DNA of 58,846 nucleotides from Gemmatimonadota bacterium (GTDB lineage: Bacteria; Gemmatimonadota; Gemmatimonadetes; Longimicrobiales; Gaopeijiaceae), in the NCBI GenBank assembly GCA_028874995.1, contig JAPPGM010000139.1:1-58846 (forward strand), given 5' to 3'. How positions within the stretch are numbered: position 1 is the stretch's first letter; every line of letters starts with the position of its first letter. Position numbers and translations under genes: made by a program. Positions 35,810-45,948 of the stretch are shown here, piece by piece. The notes under the pieces were generated by a model. It did not search any database and was not told the origin of the DNA. It worked only from the letters and a program-made list of their open reading frames with translations.

Positions 35810-37222
35810 TCACGGCGCCGCCGCCAGCGCGCGAACCAGGTCGTGGCGGGTCAGAATGCCGTCAAGCGCCCCGTTCGCCCTGATGAGCACCGCCTGCGCG
35901 CCGCCGCTGAGCAGGCGCGTTGCCGCTTCGGCGTCGGCGTTTTCGTCGAGGACGGGATAAGGCGCCTCCATGACCGATTCCACGTCCTGCTCCAGCACCT
36001 CGGGATCGGCCAGCACAGCGCTCATCATCCTGCGTTCGGCGACGCTTCCGATGCATTCGCCGTTCACCACCACCGGCAGCTGCGAGACATGGTGGGACGA
36101 CAGTGTGGAGATCGCCATGCGCACCGGCGTCGATGGCGTCACCGTGAGCAGCCCCGGCAGCGGTTCGAGCTTGGCGGCCACCATCTCGGCCACCGTCGCG
36201 CGCGGCTGCGCCAGGAACCCGTTGTTGCGCATCCATTCGTCGTCGTACTGCTTGGTCAGGTAGCGTTCGCCCCAATCGCAGAGCACGGCCACCGCGCACG
36301 CGTCCGGATCGTCGAGCCGGCGGGCCTCCGCCAGCGCGGCGTGCACGATCAGGCCCGTCGACCCCCCCACGAAGAGCCCCTCCTCGGCCACCAGGCGGCG
36401 CGCCATCGCGAAGGCCTCACCGTCGCTCACCGTGAGGTAGTCGTCCAGGTACTCGATGTCGAGCGTGCCGGGCACCTTGTCGTTGCCCAGACCCTCGACC
36501 TTGTACGGTTCGCTGCGGTCCACCGCTCCGGTGTGGTAGAAGCCCGAAAGAACCGATCCCACCGGGTCGACCCCGATCACCCGGATGTCCGGGTTCATCT
36601 CCTTCAGGTATCGGCCGGCTCCCGAGATCGTGCCCCCGGTCCCCGCGCCCGCGAAGAAGTGGGTGACCCTCCCGCCCGTCTGTTCCCACACCTCCGGGCC
36701 CGTCGTGCGGTAGTGGGCCTCGGGATTGGCGCGGTTGTAGAACTGGTCCGCAAGGAAGCCGCCCGGCGTGGATTCGGCGATCGTGCGGGCCCGGTTGACG
36801 TAGTGCTCCGGGTGATCCGGCGGCACCGCGGTCGGGGTGATGACCACCTCGGCCCCGAAGGCGCGAAGCAGCTTGACCTTCTCGCGGCTCATCTTGTCGG
36901 GCATGGTGAAGATGCAGCGGTAGCCGCGAGTGGCGGCCGCCATCGCGAGGGCCAGCCCCGTGTTGCCGCTTGTGCCCTCCACGATCGTCCCGCCCGGCTT
37001 CAGGAGACCGGCTTCCTCGGCTGCCTCGATCATGGCCAGACCGATCCGGTCCTTCACCGAGCCGCCGGGATTCATGAATTCGGCCTTGCCGAACACCGGT
37101 GTGCGGATTCCACGCGTGACGCGGTTGAGCCGGACCAGCGGCGTCCATCCCACCAGGTCGAGGACGCCTTCGTACGGCGTGGCGTGGCGTGGCGCCCGGG
37201 CGGTCCCGGAACTCACGGTCAC
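35810..37222 (-). CDS. cbs: cystathionine beta-synthase (PLP enzyme with CBS pair)
   Basis: 470 residues. Residues 10-330 are a fold-type II PLP domain with the lysine in NPGGSVKDRIG, the substrate loop EGTSGNTG, and the phosphate loop GAGTGGTISG. The last 125 residues are two CBS modules (TVTPSTPVRMAISTLSSHHV, then LPVVVNGECIGSVAERRMM, then AVLIRANGALDGILTRHDLV). This layout, without a haem N-terminus, fits bacterial cystathionine beta-synthase; cysteine synthase activity is the alternative. The start codon is GTG: 37222 overlaps the upstream stop as GTGA, but a second GTG at 37216 has AAGGGG better placed. Confidence 0.88.
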   Translation of the reverse strand: MTVSSGTARAPRHATPYEGVLDLVGWTPLVRLNRVTRGIRTPVFGKAEFMNPGGSVKDRIGLAMIEAAEEAGLLKPGGTIVEGTSGNTGLALAMAAATRGYRCIFTMPDKMSREKVKLLRAFGAEVVITPTAVPPDHPEHYVNRARTIAESTPGGFLADQFYNRANPEAHYRTTGPEVWEQTGGRVTHFFAGAGTGGTISGAGRYLKEMNPDIRVIGVDPVGSVLSGFYHTGAVDRSEPYKVEGLGNDKVPGTLDIEYLDDYLTVSDGEAFAMARRLVAEEGLFVGGSTGLIVHAALAEARRLDDPDACAVAVLCDWGERYLTKQYDDEWMRNNGFLAQPRATVAEMVAAKLEPLPGLLTVTPSTPVRMAISTLSSHHVSQLPVVVNGECIGSVAERRMMSAVLADPEVLEQDVESVMEAPYPVLDENADAEAATRLLSGGAQAVLIRANGALDGILTRHDLVRALAAAP

Positions 37223-37719
37223 CCCTTAAACCCTGACGTTACGTTAGGGTTTGTCGTCGACCCTTCGCGAGCCTCTCCGCCGGGACTCCCTGGTCCACCG
37301 GAACGCGTGGGCTGCGTGACCTTCGAGAAGTGTACGGGCACCCGTGCCCACACCTGCACGGGCTCCCCCTCCTTCGTCGCCGGATCGAACTCCATGGACA
37401 GGGCCCCCCGCACGGCCGCGGAATCGAGCTCCGAGTAGCCGCTGCTCTCCATCACCATCGCGCTGTCGACTCCGCCCTCCTCATTCACGAGAACGCGCAC
37501 CAGGGTACTCCCTTCGATGTCCTGGTCCCACAGATCCAGCGGATACTCCACGGGACTCACCGTGAAGCGCGGCGACGGTTTTTCGATATTCGCATCGCCA
37601 CCGCAGCTCAGCGCCCACACGGCTGCCGCCACGAACACCGGCACAGCAAGCTCGCGGGGTCGAAACCGCCATCGGCCATCGGCCGATCCGCGCTCCATCG
37701 GCACCTCTTGATCGTCCAT
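37219..37719 (-). CDS. TonB-like C-terminal-domain lipoprotein
   Basis: 166 residues from ATG 37719 with GGGAGA 7 nt upstream. A hydrophobic segment (ELAVPVFVAAAVWALSC) ends in a lipobox-like ALSC. The mature part (YPLDLWDQDIEGSTLVRVLV, then EEGGVDSAMVMESSGYSELD, then VRGALSMEFDPATKEG) matches the TonB C-terminal fold, which links inner-membrane energy to outer-membrane receptors. It is much shorter than classical TonB and lacks a Pro-rich spanner, so it may be a TonB-domain protein rather than the energy transducer. It overlaps the following gene start by four bases. Confidence 0.75.
   Translation of the reverse strand: MDDQEVPMERGSADGRWRFRPRELAVPVFVAAAVWALSCGGDANIEKPSPRFTVSPVEYPLDLWDQDIEGSTLVRVLVNEEGGVDSAMVMESSGYSELDSAAVRGALSMEFDPATKEGEPVQVWARVPVHFSKVTQPTRSGGPGSPGGEAREGSTTNPNVTSGFKG
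37228..37252. promoter_or_regulatory. 25-bp near-perfect palindrome before cbs
   Basis: Arms AAACCCT-G-ACGT and ACGT-T-AGGGTTT surround a single central base, within the last codons of the TonB-like gene and immediately before the cbs start. It could be a hairpin or an operator for cbs; it is also compatible with chance constraint in coding DNA. Confidence 0.35.
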
Positions 37720-37776
37720 ACCGAAATCTCCCGTTTGTCAGCGGCCCGCTCCGGCGCCGGACCGCGACCGGGCATC

Positions 37777-40422
37777 CTACCGACCCTCCGCGACCGCCGC
37801 CCGCAGGGCATGCAGTACGTTCAGCGCTTCCAGTGGAGTCATGCGGTCCGGCTCCAGGGCCCGAAGACGGTCGACCACGGGGTGCCGCGCTTCGAACAAC
37901 GACAGCTGACCGTCGTCGCGCGCCGCGCCGTCCGCGCCACTCCCCTTCCGGCCGAGACCACTGCCCCCTCCTGAATGTGTTCCCTCCAACTCGGCAAGAA
38001 GTTCCATCGCGCGCGCGATCAGTCCCGGCGGGAAGCCCGCCAGTCGCGCGACCTGGATGCCGTAGGACCGGTCCGCCCCACCCTCTTCGAGCCGTCGCAG
38101 GAAGACGATGTCGTCGTTCGACTCGCGCACCGAAACGTTCAGGTTGCGCACGGCCGGGAGCTGATCGCCCAGCTGGGTGAGTTCGTGGTAGTGCGTCGCG
38201 CAGATCCCCTTGGCACCGACGTTCTCGTGGAGGTGCTCGGTGACCGCCCACGCGATGGACACACCATCGTAGGTGGAGGTGCCGCGCCCGATCTCGTCGA
38301 GGAGGACGAGGCTCCGCTCGGTGGCACCGTGGATGATCGCCGCGGTCTCGCTCATCTCGACCATGAAGGTCGACTGGCCGCGCGCCAGGTTGTCCGAGGC
38401 GCCCACGCGCGTGAACACCCGGTCGCAGACGCCGAGGCGCGCGCCGTCCGCCGGCACGAACGATCCGGTCTGGGCCATGAGCTGGATCAGGCCGACCTGG
38501 CGCAGCACGGTGCTCTTGCCGGCCATGTTCGGTCCGGTCAGGATCACGATGCGCCCCCCCTCGTCCAGCTCCAGATCGTTGGGGATGAACTCCTCGCGCG
38601 GCATCATCGTCTCGACGACGGGGTGACGGCCCGCGTCGATGCGCAGCCCGAACTCCGTGGTGACTTCGGGACGGACGTAACCGCGCCTCTCGGCCACCTC
38701 CGCCAGGTTGGCCAGCACGTCCAGCTCAGCCACGCGCCGGCTGGCCTCCTGGATGCGACCAACGGCCAGGGAGAGCTCGCCCCGCACGCGCAGGAACAGC
38801 GTCTGTTCGAGGCGCGCGATGCGGTCGTCGGCGTCGAAGACCTTCTCCTCCCACTCCTTCAGCTCCAGGGTGAAGTAGCGTTCCGCGTTGGCCAGCGTCT
38901 GCTTGCGAATGAAGCGCTCCGGGACGCGCGACAGGTTCGCACGGGTGACCTCGAGGTAGTAGCCGAAGACCTTGTTGAACCCGACCTTGAGCGAGGCGAT
39001 GCCGGTGCGCTCTCGCTCCGTCGTCTGCAGCCGGGCGATAAAATCGCGGGCCCCGTCCCGGACGGCCCGCAGCTCGTCCACCTCCTCGTCGAAGCCCTCC
39101 CGGATCACGCCGCCGTCGGCGAGTGCGGCGGGCGCGTCCTCGGCGATGGCTTCCGCGATGAGGGCCGCGACATCGTCCAGCGTGTCCATGCCGGTCAGCA
39201 GTCCCGACAAAACGTCGCTGGCCAGCCCCTCCCCGCGGCGCGCCAGCGCGGGCAGTTCGCCGAGCGACTGGCCCAGCGCCAACACGTCTCGGGGGGCAGC
39301 GCGCCCGGAACCGATCTTGGTGCCGAGCCGGTCCAGATCGCGGATCCCGCGGAGTGTGTCGCGCAGACCGGCACGAGCATCCGGGTCCTCGAAGAGTTCC
39401 GCCACTCCTACGTGACGGCGCCGGATCCGCCCGGCGTCAAGGAGCGGATTGAGGAGCCACGTCCTGAGCAGGCGCGCCCCCATCGGGGTGGCCGTCGCAT
39501 CGAGCACCGAGAGCAGGGAGGCGTCGCCGTCGTAGGGCCTGAGCGGCTCCACCAGCTCCAGGTTGCGGCGTGTCATGGAGTCCAGGGTCATGACCGTGTG
39601 CGGGCGCTGGATCCTGGGCGCCCGCAGGTGCTCCGCCGAGCCGGGACGGATCTCCTCCGCGTAGGCGATCAGCGCCCCGGCCGCGCGAACCAGCAGCTCG
39701 TCCCCGCCCTCGAAGCCGAAGCCGTCGAGCGACTGTACACGGTAGCGGCGCTCCAGCTCGTCCCGGGCCGTATCGACATCGAAGAGCCAGTCCGCACGGA
39801 CGGACTGCACCGCGCCCGTGCCGGCCTCGGGGGGGGGACCGGCGGACTCGGGCATGAGGAGTTCGCGGGGCTCCAGGCGCTCCAGTTCACCGCCAACCTC
39901 GCCCGGATCCGTCTCGAGGACGAGCAGTTCCCCCGTCGAAACGTCGAGCGCGGCCAGTCCCACCGCGGCGCCATCGGGCACCAGCGCGACCACGAAGTTG
40001 TTTCGCTCCGCCTTCAGGAGCGCGTCCGCGACCACGGTTCCGGGGGTGACCGTCTCGACCACCTCGCGCCGCACGATCCCCTTCGCCTCGGCAGGGTCCT
40101 CCGTCTGCTCGCAGATGGCGACCTTCCTGCCGAGCTTGACCAGACGCTCCAGGTAGTGGTCGAGGGCCTTGGCCGGGACTCCGGCGAGCGGCACGCCGCT
40201 CGCGGCCCCGTTGTTGCGCGAGGTCAGCGTCAGCCCGAGGAGACGGGAACCCTCCTCCGCGTCCTCGCAGAACAGCTCGTAGAAGTCGCCCACGCGGAAG
40301 AAAACGAGGTCGTCCCGGTGACGGGACTTCACCTCCCGCCATTGCCGCATGAGCGGGGTGTCGGTGCTGCGGATCTGAGCGGTCGCCAAAGGTGTGGACG
40401 GGCTCCTTGCGCCCAGGCCCAC
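37777..40422 (-). CDS. mutS: DNA mismatch repair ATPase MutS
   Basis: About 881 residues; the GTG start at 40422 is uncertain and translation could begin closer to MRQWREVKSRH. The mismatch-reading motif FFRVGDFYELFCEDA holds the Phe-x-Glu pair. Connector, lever and clamp regions are in order (MDSMTRRNLEL, LNPLLDAGRIRRR, FNKVFGYYLEVTRAN). The ATPase end has Walker A GPNMAGKST, Walker B LVLLDEIGRGTSTYDG and CATHYHELT. It detects mismatches and small loops during replication repair. No mutL is in the window. Length is normal and no damage is seen. Confidence 0.95.
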   Translation of the reverse strand: MGLGARSPSTPLATAQIRSTDTPLMRQWREVKSRHRDDLVFFRVGDFYELFCEDAEEGSRLLGLTLTSRNNGAASGVPLAGVPAKALDHYLERLVKLGRKVAICEQTEDPAEAKGIVRREVVETVTPGTVVADALLKAERNNFVVALVPDGAAVGLAALDVSTGELLVLETDPGEVGGELERLEPRELLMPESAGPPPEAGTGAVQSVRADWLFDVDTARDELERRYRVQSLDGFGFEGGDELLVRAAGALIAYAEEIRPGSAEHLRAPRIQRPHTVMTLDSMTRRNLELVEPLRPYDGDASLLSVLDATATPMGARLLRTWLLNPLLDAGRIRRRHVGVAELFEDPDARAGLRDTLRGIRDLDRLGTKIGSGRAAPRDVLALGQSLGELPALARRGEGLASDVLSGLLTGMDTLDDVAALIAEAIAEDAPAALADGGVIREGFDEEVDELRAVRDGARDFIARLQTTERERTGIASLKVGFNKVFGYYLEVTRANLSRVPERFIRKQTLANAERYFTLELKEWEEKVFDADDRIARLEQTLFLRVRGELSLAVGRIQEASRRVAELDVLANLAEVAERRGYVRPEVTTEFGLRIDAGRHPVVETMMPREEFIPNDLELDEGGRIVILTGPNMAGKSTVLRQVGLIQLMAQTGSFVPADGARLGVCDRVFTRVGASDNLARGQSTFMVEMSETAAIIHGATERSLVLLDEIGRGTSTYDGVSIAWAVTEHLHENVGAKGICATHYHELTQLGDQLPAVRNLNVSVRESNDDIVFLRRLEEGGADRSYGIQVARLAGFPPGLIARAMELLAELEGTHSGGGSGLGRKGSGADGAARDDGQLSLFEARHPVVDRLRALEPDRMTPLEALNVLHALRAAVAEGR

Positions 40423-40532
40423 ACGCCCGGCGCTGTGAGGGTGCCACGTCTACGATACCGCCGCCGGAACCCGCGATCAACCGGGCAGCCCGCAGACGAA
40501 TCCCGCCCGGCATTTCTGTGAAACAATGCCGG

Positions 40533-42836
40533 TCAACGCAGCGCGTTACCCCGCAGCCGGTTGGCGTTGGCCACCACGGTGACGGAGCTGAAGGCCATGG
40601 CCGCGCCCGCGAACATCGGCGAGAGCAGGAGTCCCAGCGACGGGTACAGAACACCGGCCGCGATCGGGATGCCGATCGTGTTGTACGCGAACGCCCCCAC
40701 CAGATTCTGGACGATGTTGCGATGCGTGGCCCGCGAGAGATCCAGCAGGGTCTCCACCCCGCGCAGCGAGTCGCCCAGCAGCGCCACATCCCCGGTCTGC
40801 AGCGCCACATCGGTGCCGCTCCCCATTGCGATCCCCACGTCGGCGGTCGCCAGCGCGGGCGCGTCGTTGATCCCGTCCCCCACCATGGCCACCACCCGCC
40901 CCTCATCGCGCAGCCCGCGCACCACGCGCGCCTTTTCGTCAGGTGAGACCCGGGCCGAGACCCGATCGATCCCCACCTCACCCGCCACCCTCCGCGCGGC
41001 CGCCTCCTCATCCCCCGTCAGCATCATCACCTCCACCCCACCCCCCCACAGCCGCCCCACCGCCCCCCGCGCCTCCGCACGCAGCACGTCCGACACCCCG
41101 AACACCCCCGCCACCACCCCGTCCATCACCACCACGACCGGGGTCGCCCCCTCCTCCGCTGCCCGGCGAAGGTGCGCGTCCACCGGCCCGAGCTTCACCC
41201 CGGCCTCGCCGGCAAAGGACGGCGACCCCACCAGCACCCGCCGCCCGGCCACGGTAGCGGAGGCTCCCCGCCCCGGGTGCGCCACGAAGTGCCCGGCCCG
41301 CGGCCACCGCACCCCGCGCTCCACCGCGTGCCGCACGATCGCGCGCGCGGCCGGGTGTTCGGACGCCTCCTCCACGCTCGCGGCCGCTTCGAGCAACGCG
41401 TTTTCGGAGACGCCGGCCGCGGCGCCCGCAAAGGTGACCGACGGCTTCCCCAGCGTGAGCGTTCCCGTCTTGTCCAGCACCACGGTGTCCACGCGCCGTG
41501 CCCTCTGGAGCGCCTCGCCGTCGCGGATCAGCACGCCGTGCGAGGCGGCCTTGCCGATCGCGATCATCACCGAGATGGGCGTGGCCAGTCCCAGCGCACA
41601 GGGACAGGCGATCACCAGCACGGCTACCGAGGTCACGACGGCGAAGTTGATCCGCGGCTCCGGCCCGGCGAGCGCCCACACCCCGAAGGTGACCAGCGAA
41701 ACGAGGATCACCGCCGGCACGAAATGGCCCGCGACCACGTCCACGGTCCTCTGGATCGGCGGTTTCGTCCCCTGGGCGCGCTGCACCATCCGGACGATGC
41801 GCGCCAGCACCGTGTCCGCGCCCACGCGGGTCGTCTCGACGGTGAGCGCTCCGGTGCCGTTGACCGTGCCGCCCACCACCCCGTCCCCCGGCGCCTTCGC
41901 CACCGGCACGCTCTCGCCACTGATCATGGACTCGTCGACTTCGCTCTCGCCCTCCCGGATCCGCCCGTCGAGGGGCACCCGCGCCCCGGGCCGCACCAGC
42001 AGAATGTCGCCCGGAGCGATGTCGGCAACCGGCACCGTCTCCACCCCGCGTTCGGTCACGCGGTCGGCCGTCTCGGGGCTGAGGTCGAAGAGGGATCGCA
42101 GGGCCCGCGCGGTGCGTCCCCGGGCGCGGGCCTCGATCGCCTGGCCCAGGACCACCAGGGTGATCACCACCGCGACCGCCTCGTAGAATGGACGCCCGCT
42201 GCCCCCCGGAAAGAGGTGCGGCGCCGCCACCGCCACCGTGGAATAGAGCCAGGCCGCGCCCGTTCCCAACGCGACCAGCGTGTCCATGTTGGCCGAGCGG
42301 TGGCGCGCGGCGGTCCACGCCCCGGTAAAGAAACCGCGTCCCGTGTAGAGGAGGATCGGCACCGTCAGCAGCCCCGAAAGCCAGCCGCCCACGATGCGCG
42401 TGCTCACGGAGAGGTCCGGGAGCCCCGGAATCATCTCCCAGTGTCCGAACAGCACGACCGGCACCCCGCACACCACTCCGAACCGGAAGCGCTTCATCAA
42501 CTCGGCCCGCTCCCCGGCCCGTTCCTCGTCGCGCTCGTCGGCCGCGTTCAGAACTCCCTCGGTCCCGGCCAGCACCTCGGCTCCGTACCCTGCCTCCTCC
42601 ACGGCACTCACCAACGCGGCCGATTGTCCGGCCCCCGGCGCAAGCCTCACTCTCGCCAATTCCTCGACCAGACTCACGCTGGCCTCGTCCACACCCTCAG
42701 CCCGACCCAGCGCCTGCTCGACCGTTCTCACGCACGATGCGCAGTGCATGCCCCGTATGCGCAGCTGCACCTCGCCCGCCCCGGTCCCGGGCGCCTCCGT
42801 CTCTCCTTCGCGGACCGCCCCGGCCGCGTCGCTCAA
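40533..42836 (-). CDS. copA: copper-type heavy-metal P1B ATPase
   Basis: 767 residues from TTG 42836, which overlaps the HolA stop as TTGA with GGGGAGG 7 nt upstream; the open frame further upstream is antisense noise. One HMA domain ([17 protein letters not shown]) leads to eight predicted membrane helices with the CPC motif in [20 protein letters not shown]. Others are phosphorylation loop [13 protein letters not shown] motif SEHPAARAI, and MLTGDEE then [23 protein letters not shown] with one N-terminal CxxC fits Cu(I) export, though silver is possible. The gene is probably translated together with holA. Confidence 0.9.
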   Translation of the reverse strand: MSDAAGAVREGETEAPGTGAGEVQLRIRGMHCASCVRTVEQALGRAEGVDEASVSLVEELARVRLAPGAGQSAALVSAVEEAGYGAEVLAGTEGVLNAADERDEERAGERAELMKRFRFGVVCGVPVVLFGHWEMIPGLPDLSVSTRIVGGWLSGLLTVPILLYTGRGFFTGAWTAARHRSANMDTLVALGTGAAWLYSTVAVAAPHLFPGGSGRPFYEAVAVVITLVVLGQAIEARARGRTARALRSLFDLSPETADRVTERGVETVPVADIAPGDILLVRPGARVPLDGRIREGESEVDESMISGESVPVAKAPGDGVVGGTVNGTGALTVETTRVGADTVLARIVRMVQRAQGTKPPIQRTVDVVAGHFVPAVILVSLVTFGVWALAGPEPRINFAVVTSVAVLVIACPCALGLATPISVMIAIGKAASHGVLIRDGEALQRARRVDTVVLDKTGTLTLGKPSVTFAGAAAGVSENALLEAAASVEEASEHPAARAIVRHAVERGVRWPRAGHFVAHPGRGASATVAGRRVLVGSPSFAGEAGVKLGPVDAHLRRAAEEGATPVVVVMDGVVAGVFGVSDVLRAEARGAVGRLWGGGVEVMMLTGDEEAAARRVAGEVGIDRVSARVSPDEKARVVRGLRDEGRVVAMVGDGINDAPALATADVGIAMGSGTDVALQTGDVALLGDSLRGVETLLDLSRATHRNIVQNLVGAFAYNTIGIPIAAGVLYPSLGLLLSPMFAGAAMAFSSVTVVANANRLRGNALR

Positions 42837-43831
42837 GAACGTCCTCCCCGTCCTCGCACCGTCAGCCCCAGCAGCCACTCCTCCATGAGGACTTCGCCCG
42901 GAATCGCGCTGGCCTTTAGGAGCTGGTCCAGTCGTCGCAGCCCGCGAACCGCGTTGGCGAGTTCGGCACGGGTCCAACGCTGCGCCTGCCCGACGATGCG
43001 CCGGGCCAGGAAGCGCTGATAGGGCGGCAACGCGGCCTGCACCGCCGGGACGCCCCCCTCGATGGCCACCCCGATGCGCAGCAGCTGCGTCGACAGCCCG
43101 ATCACCAGCCCGACTACCGATTCGCCCTGCTCGAGGAGGACCGGCAGTCCCTTCGCCGCCTCTCCGATCCGACGGTTGCCGACCAGATCGAACCACGCCC
43201 AGCGATCCTGCCTGGGCAACCGGATCCCGCCTCTGCGCACGGCATCCAGGTCCACCTCGGCCGACTCGCCCACCATCTCGGCCAGCTTTCTCACCTCCTG
43301 GGTGAGCATGCCCAGTTCGGTGCCGGCCGCGCCCGCCAGAGCTTGGGCCGCCTCGATTTTCACCTTCACGCCAAGCTCGTCCCGGGCCCACGATACCAGC
43401 CACCCGGGCACAGCTTCGGCCGGAACCGGCTTGAACTCGACCGCCGTCGCCACCCGGGCCAGATCCTTGTAGAACCGGGCCTTCGATCGGGCGGGCACGG
43501 TGGCCTGAAGGATCAGAACCAGGCCGGGAGGCGGGTTCCGTGCCGCATCGAGGACCACTTCGCGCGCCTTCGGGCTCGATGCCAGGCCCTCGGCCTCCTT
43601 CACGTGAACAACCCGCCAGGATGCCATCATCGGGGGCGTGGCGATGATCGAAGCCAAACGCTCGACCGATGTGTCGGTACCCGCAATGCGATCCACGTTG
43701 AAGGCCTCCGTGGCCGGGTCGGCGTAGCGCTCCAGGAGCCCCCTCGCGGCGACGGTCTTGCGGTACTCGTCCCCGCCGTGGAGAAAGAAAACGCCGCCGT
43801 TGTTCGCGGCGCTCAGCGACCTGGGCAGCAA
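42833..43831 (-). CDS. holA: DNA polymerase III delta subunit
   Basis: 332 residues. It begins with a HolA-like ATPase fold lacking a working P-loop ([20 protein letters not shown]), then [16 protein letters not shown], then [20 protein letters not shown], the helical collar ([20 protein letters not shown], then [20 protein letters not shown]) and a C-terminal collar domain ([20 protein letters not shown], then [11 protein letters not shown]). Delta opens the sliding clamp as part of the clamp loader. The start is a non-ATG codon with uncertain position. Its end overlaps copA by four bases. Confidence 0.88.
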   Translation of the reverse strand: MLPRSLSAANNGGVFFLHGGDEYRKTVAARGLLERYADPATEAFNVDRIAGTDTSVERLASIIATPPMMASWRVVHVKEAEGLASSPKAREVVLDAARNPPPGLVLILQATVPARSKARFYKDLARVATAVEFKPVPAEAVPGWLVSWARDELGVKVKIEAAQALAGAAGTELGMLTQEVRKLAEMVGESAEVDLDAVRRGGIRLPRQDRWAWFDLVGNRRIGEAAKGLPVLLEQGESVVGLVIGLSTQLLRIGVAIEGGVPAVQAALPPYQRFLARRIVGQAQRWTRAELANAVRGLRRLDQLLKASAIPGEVLMEEWLLGLTVRGRGGRS

Positions 43832-43912
43832 CTCCGGCTTTCCGTTAACGGTCCGTGGATCAGGCCGCCCGTGCGCCGGGAGCGGCGAGGCGCCGGGCAG
43901 GCCACGCGCTCG

Positions 43913-44500
43913 TCAGTCCGGATTCGAGTCCGCCCTGGCCGCCTGACGACCGGTCTCGCGCTCGGAGAGTATCGAGCGGATTCCGTCCCACAGGTCCGGC
44001 TGCCTCAGTTCATCCGGGGACCGCTTCTCAAGCGGCGCGAAGGTCGGTGCGCTCGTCGATACCGGCGTTTCGGCGACGACCGGCGGCATTTCGACCTCGG
44101 GTGTCGTCCCGGAGAAGAAGGGACTCCACGCTACCGCGGCCAGGAGCAGGGCCACGACCACCGCAGCCGAAAGCGTCACCCCCGAGCCCGCGGTCCCCAG
44201 TGCCAGCGACTCCCGCTCGAAGGCGGCGACCCGGTACCTCACTTCAGCGATGTTCATGGGCGCGGCCGCCGTCGCTTCGACCGGTTCGCGAAGGACCTGG
44301 ACTCCCTTGCAGATCACGCGGTCATAGCGCTGGCACGAGGAGCACCTGGCGATATGGCCGATGAAGAACGACCGGCTCTCGGAATCAAGGCGGCCGTCCC
44401 GGAATTCGGAATAGCCCTTCAGAAACCTGCGACACTCTTCGGACAGGGGCGCCGCGCTCATCCCCACAGAGTCTCTTCGTCCTGCGATCTTCTTGTCCAC
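43913..44500 (-). CDS. zinc-finger anti-sigma factor
   Basis: Up to 195 residues (GTG 44500, or ATG 44461). The N-terminal domain is a ZAS-type anti-sigma fold: ECRRFLKGYSEFRDGRLD, then SRSFFIGHIARCSSCQRYD with the HxxxCxxC zinc motif. One membrane segment follows (VTLSAAVVVALLLAAVAWSP) and a Pro/Thr-rich periplasmic tail of about 60 residues. It lies downstream of the ECF sigma gene on the same strand, separated by 290 nt in which I see no gene, and most likely holds that sigma factor at the membrane. Confidence 0.85.
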   Translation of the reverse strand: MDKKIAGRRDSVGMSAAPLSEECRRFLKGYSEFRDGRLDSESRSFFIGHIARCSSCQRYDRVICKGVQVLREPVEATAAAPMNIAEVRYRVAAFERESLALGTAGSGVTLSAAVVVALLLAAVAWSPFFSGTTPEVEMPPVVAETPVSTSAPTFAPLEKRSPDELRQPDLWDGIRSILSERETGRQAARADSNPD

Positions 44501-44790
44501 TATGCTGTTAGCCTCATACGGGCCGAAAATCGTTGGCGACGCGCGAAACGCATTCAGAGCGAGCTGAGGTTCGCCAAACCCCTCACCAGACGGCGCCAGC
44601 CGAACTCGGCTCCAATCTAGCGAGCGCGAGAGCTTGCATACAAGTACAACGGAGGGGGGCTCGATGTTCCACCGGAGGGGCGGCCAGAGCAGGCCGCGGA
44701 AGGCTTCCTCAGGCCGCGAGTGCCAGCTCGCAGCCCGCGGGGGTCGGCCGCGGAAAGCCTGGCCGGCGGCGACCGAAGTGCGCCGACGGG

Positions 44791-45447
44791 CTAGTCGATC
44801 ATGGGTGCGATGATCCGGGCGAAGCTGTTACGCGCCCGGTTCAGGCGGCTCTTGACGGTTCCCAGGTTGCAGCCGGTAATTTCGGCGATCTCCTCGTAGC
44901 TCTTGCCGTGCAGCTCCCGAAGGACGAACACCGTTCGATGATGTTCGGGAAGCTGCTCGACGGCCTCGTTCACCTTCTCGCGCAGAAAGCGCCTGCGGTA
45001 GAGGTCGTCGGGGCGCGTCTTCGGATCTTCCCATTCCAGGGGCCGAAAATCGGCATCCCAGTTCTTCATGATGGTCTGGAACAGCACCAACGGGTTCCGG
45101 GAGCGGTTGCGCAGCTCGTTCTTGGCCAGATTGCCGGCGATCGTGTAGATCCAGGTGGAGAACTTCCTCGTCTGGTCGAATCGGTGAAGATGCCTGTAGA
45201 CTCGCACGAAGGTCTCCTGTACCAGATCTTCCGCCTGCTCGCGGTCTCCTACGGTTCGCGAGACGAAGTTGTGAAGCCGCTTGTCGTAGCGGCGCACGAT
45301 TTCCGCAAAAGCCCTGTCGTCCCCATCCAGAAACCGCTGGACGACCTGACTGTCACTCAGTGCCTCGATTCTCCGCCTGGCTTCCCTGGCGGTGTGTGCT
45401 TTCCCGACACCGCCGTTCTCTGCCTTAAGCAGTTTGCCGCGGGACAT
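44791..45447 (-). CDS. ECF-type RNA polymerase sigma factor
   Basis: 218 residues from ATG 45447, preceded by GAGGGAGAG. Region 2 is QVVQRFLDGDDRAFAEIVRR, then REQAEDLVQETFVRVYRHLH, then RKFSTWIYTIAGNLAKNELR; region 4 is LPEHHRTVFVLRELHGKSYE, then IAEITGCNLGTVKSRLNRAR. This is close to the RpoE-like group and fits with the adjacent zinc anti-sigma. The long open frame upstream of 45447 is the structured leader, not protein. The regulon and signal cannot be read from this window. Confidence 0.9.
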   Translation of the reverse strand: MSRGKLLKAENGGVGKAHTAREARRRIEALSDSQVVQRFLDGDDRAFAEIVRRYDKRLHNFVSRTVGDREQAEDLVQETFVRVYRHLHRFDQTRKFSTWIYTIAGNLAKNELRNRSRNPLVLFQTIMKNWDADFRPLEWEDPKTRPDDLYRRRFLREKVNEAVEQLPEHHRTVFVLRELHGKSYEEIAEITGCNLGTVKSRLNRARNSFARIIAPMID

Positions 45448-45480
45448 CGTTCTCTCCCTCGCCCTTGCGAGCGTTTGCGG

Positions 45481-45600
45481 GATCCCGTGCCGGGACCCCT
45501 TGGGGTCAAGGTCTTGGTATCGCCCATACACGCACGAAGCGTGCCAACCCGCACCACGGCGTAAACGCCGGCAGCCCGGGGACATAATCCCCCCGGCATT
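45481..45600 (-). promoter_or_regulatory. hairpin-rich leader of the ECF sigma gene
   Basis: Several short perfect stems lie just before the sigma start: GACCCC/GGGGTC (45494-45507), CACGC/GCGTG (45529-45543), CGGCG/CGCCG (45557-45570), and a C/G stem at 45574-45597. Further up, GCCACTC/GAGTGGC (45689-45716) forms another, with an AT-rich stretch (45650-45683) that may hold the promoter. A regulated 5' leader is possible. The 500-nt gap 45448-45948 holds no gene. Confidence 0.4.
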
Positions 45601-45948
45601 TCGAACGGCGATGCATTCGGACCACTTCGCTTCACCCGTCCACGCTGTAAAGCATACATTACATTATGGAATGTCTGCTATACACTCTGCCACTCCAATG
45701 CTTCGCTCTGAGTGGCTCCTCGGGCCAATAGCGCTGCCATTCCCCCTCGTCGCGCCTTGCCGGCCCGGCGCCTCGCCGCTCTCGGTGCTCGCTGGGGCTC
45801 TATCCACGGACTGGTCCCGAGCCGGTGATTCCGTCCTCACAAGGGGACACCGGTCTCCCTTTCGGGTGACGGCGCGGCGGCGGCGGTGCGTGAACTGGAC
45901 CATGCGCCGGACCAGGGATATGCGGAGCTGGAAAGACACACCGGGCTG

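Noticed and set aside
37975-40521. 848-codon plus-strand frame opposite mutS
   Set aside because: Pure shadow of the mutS codons; the minus strand encodes a complete MutS.
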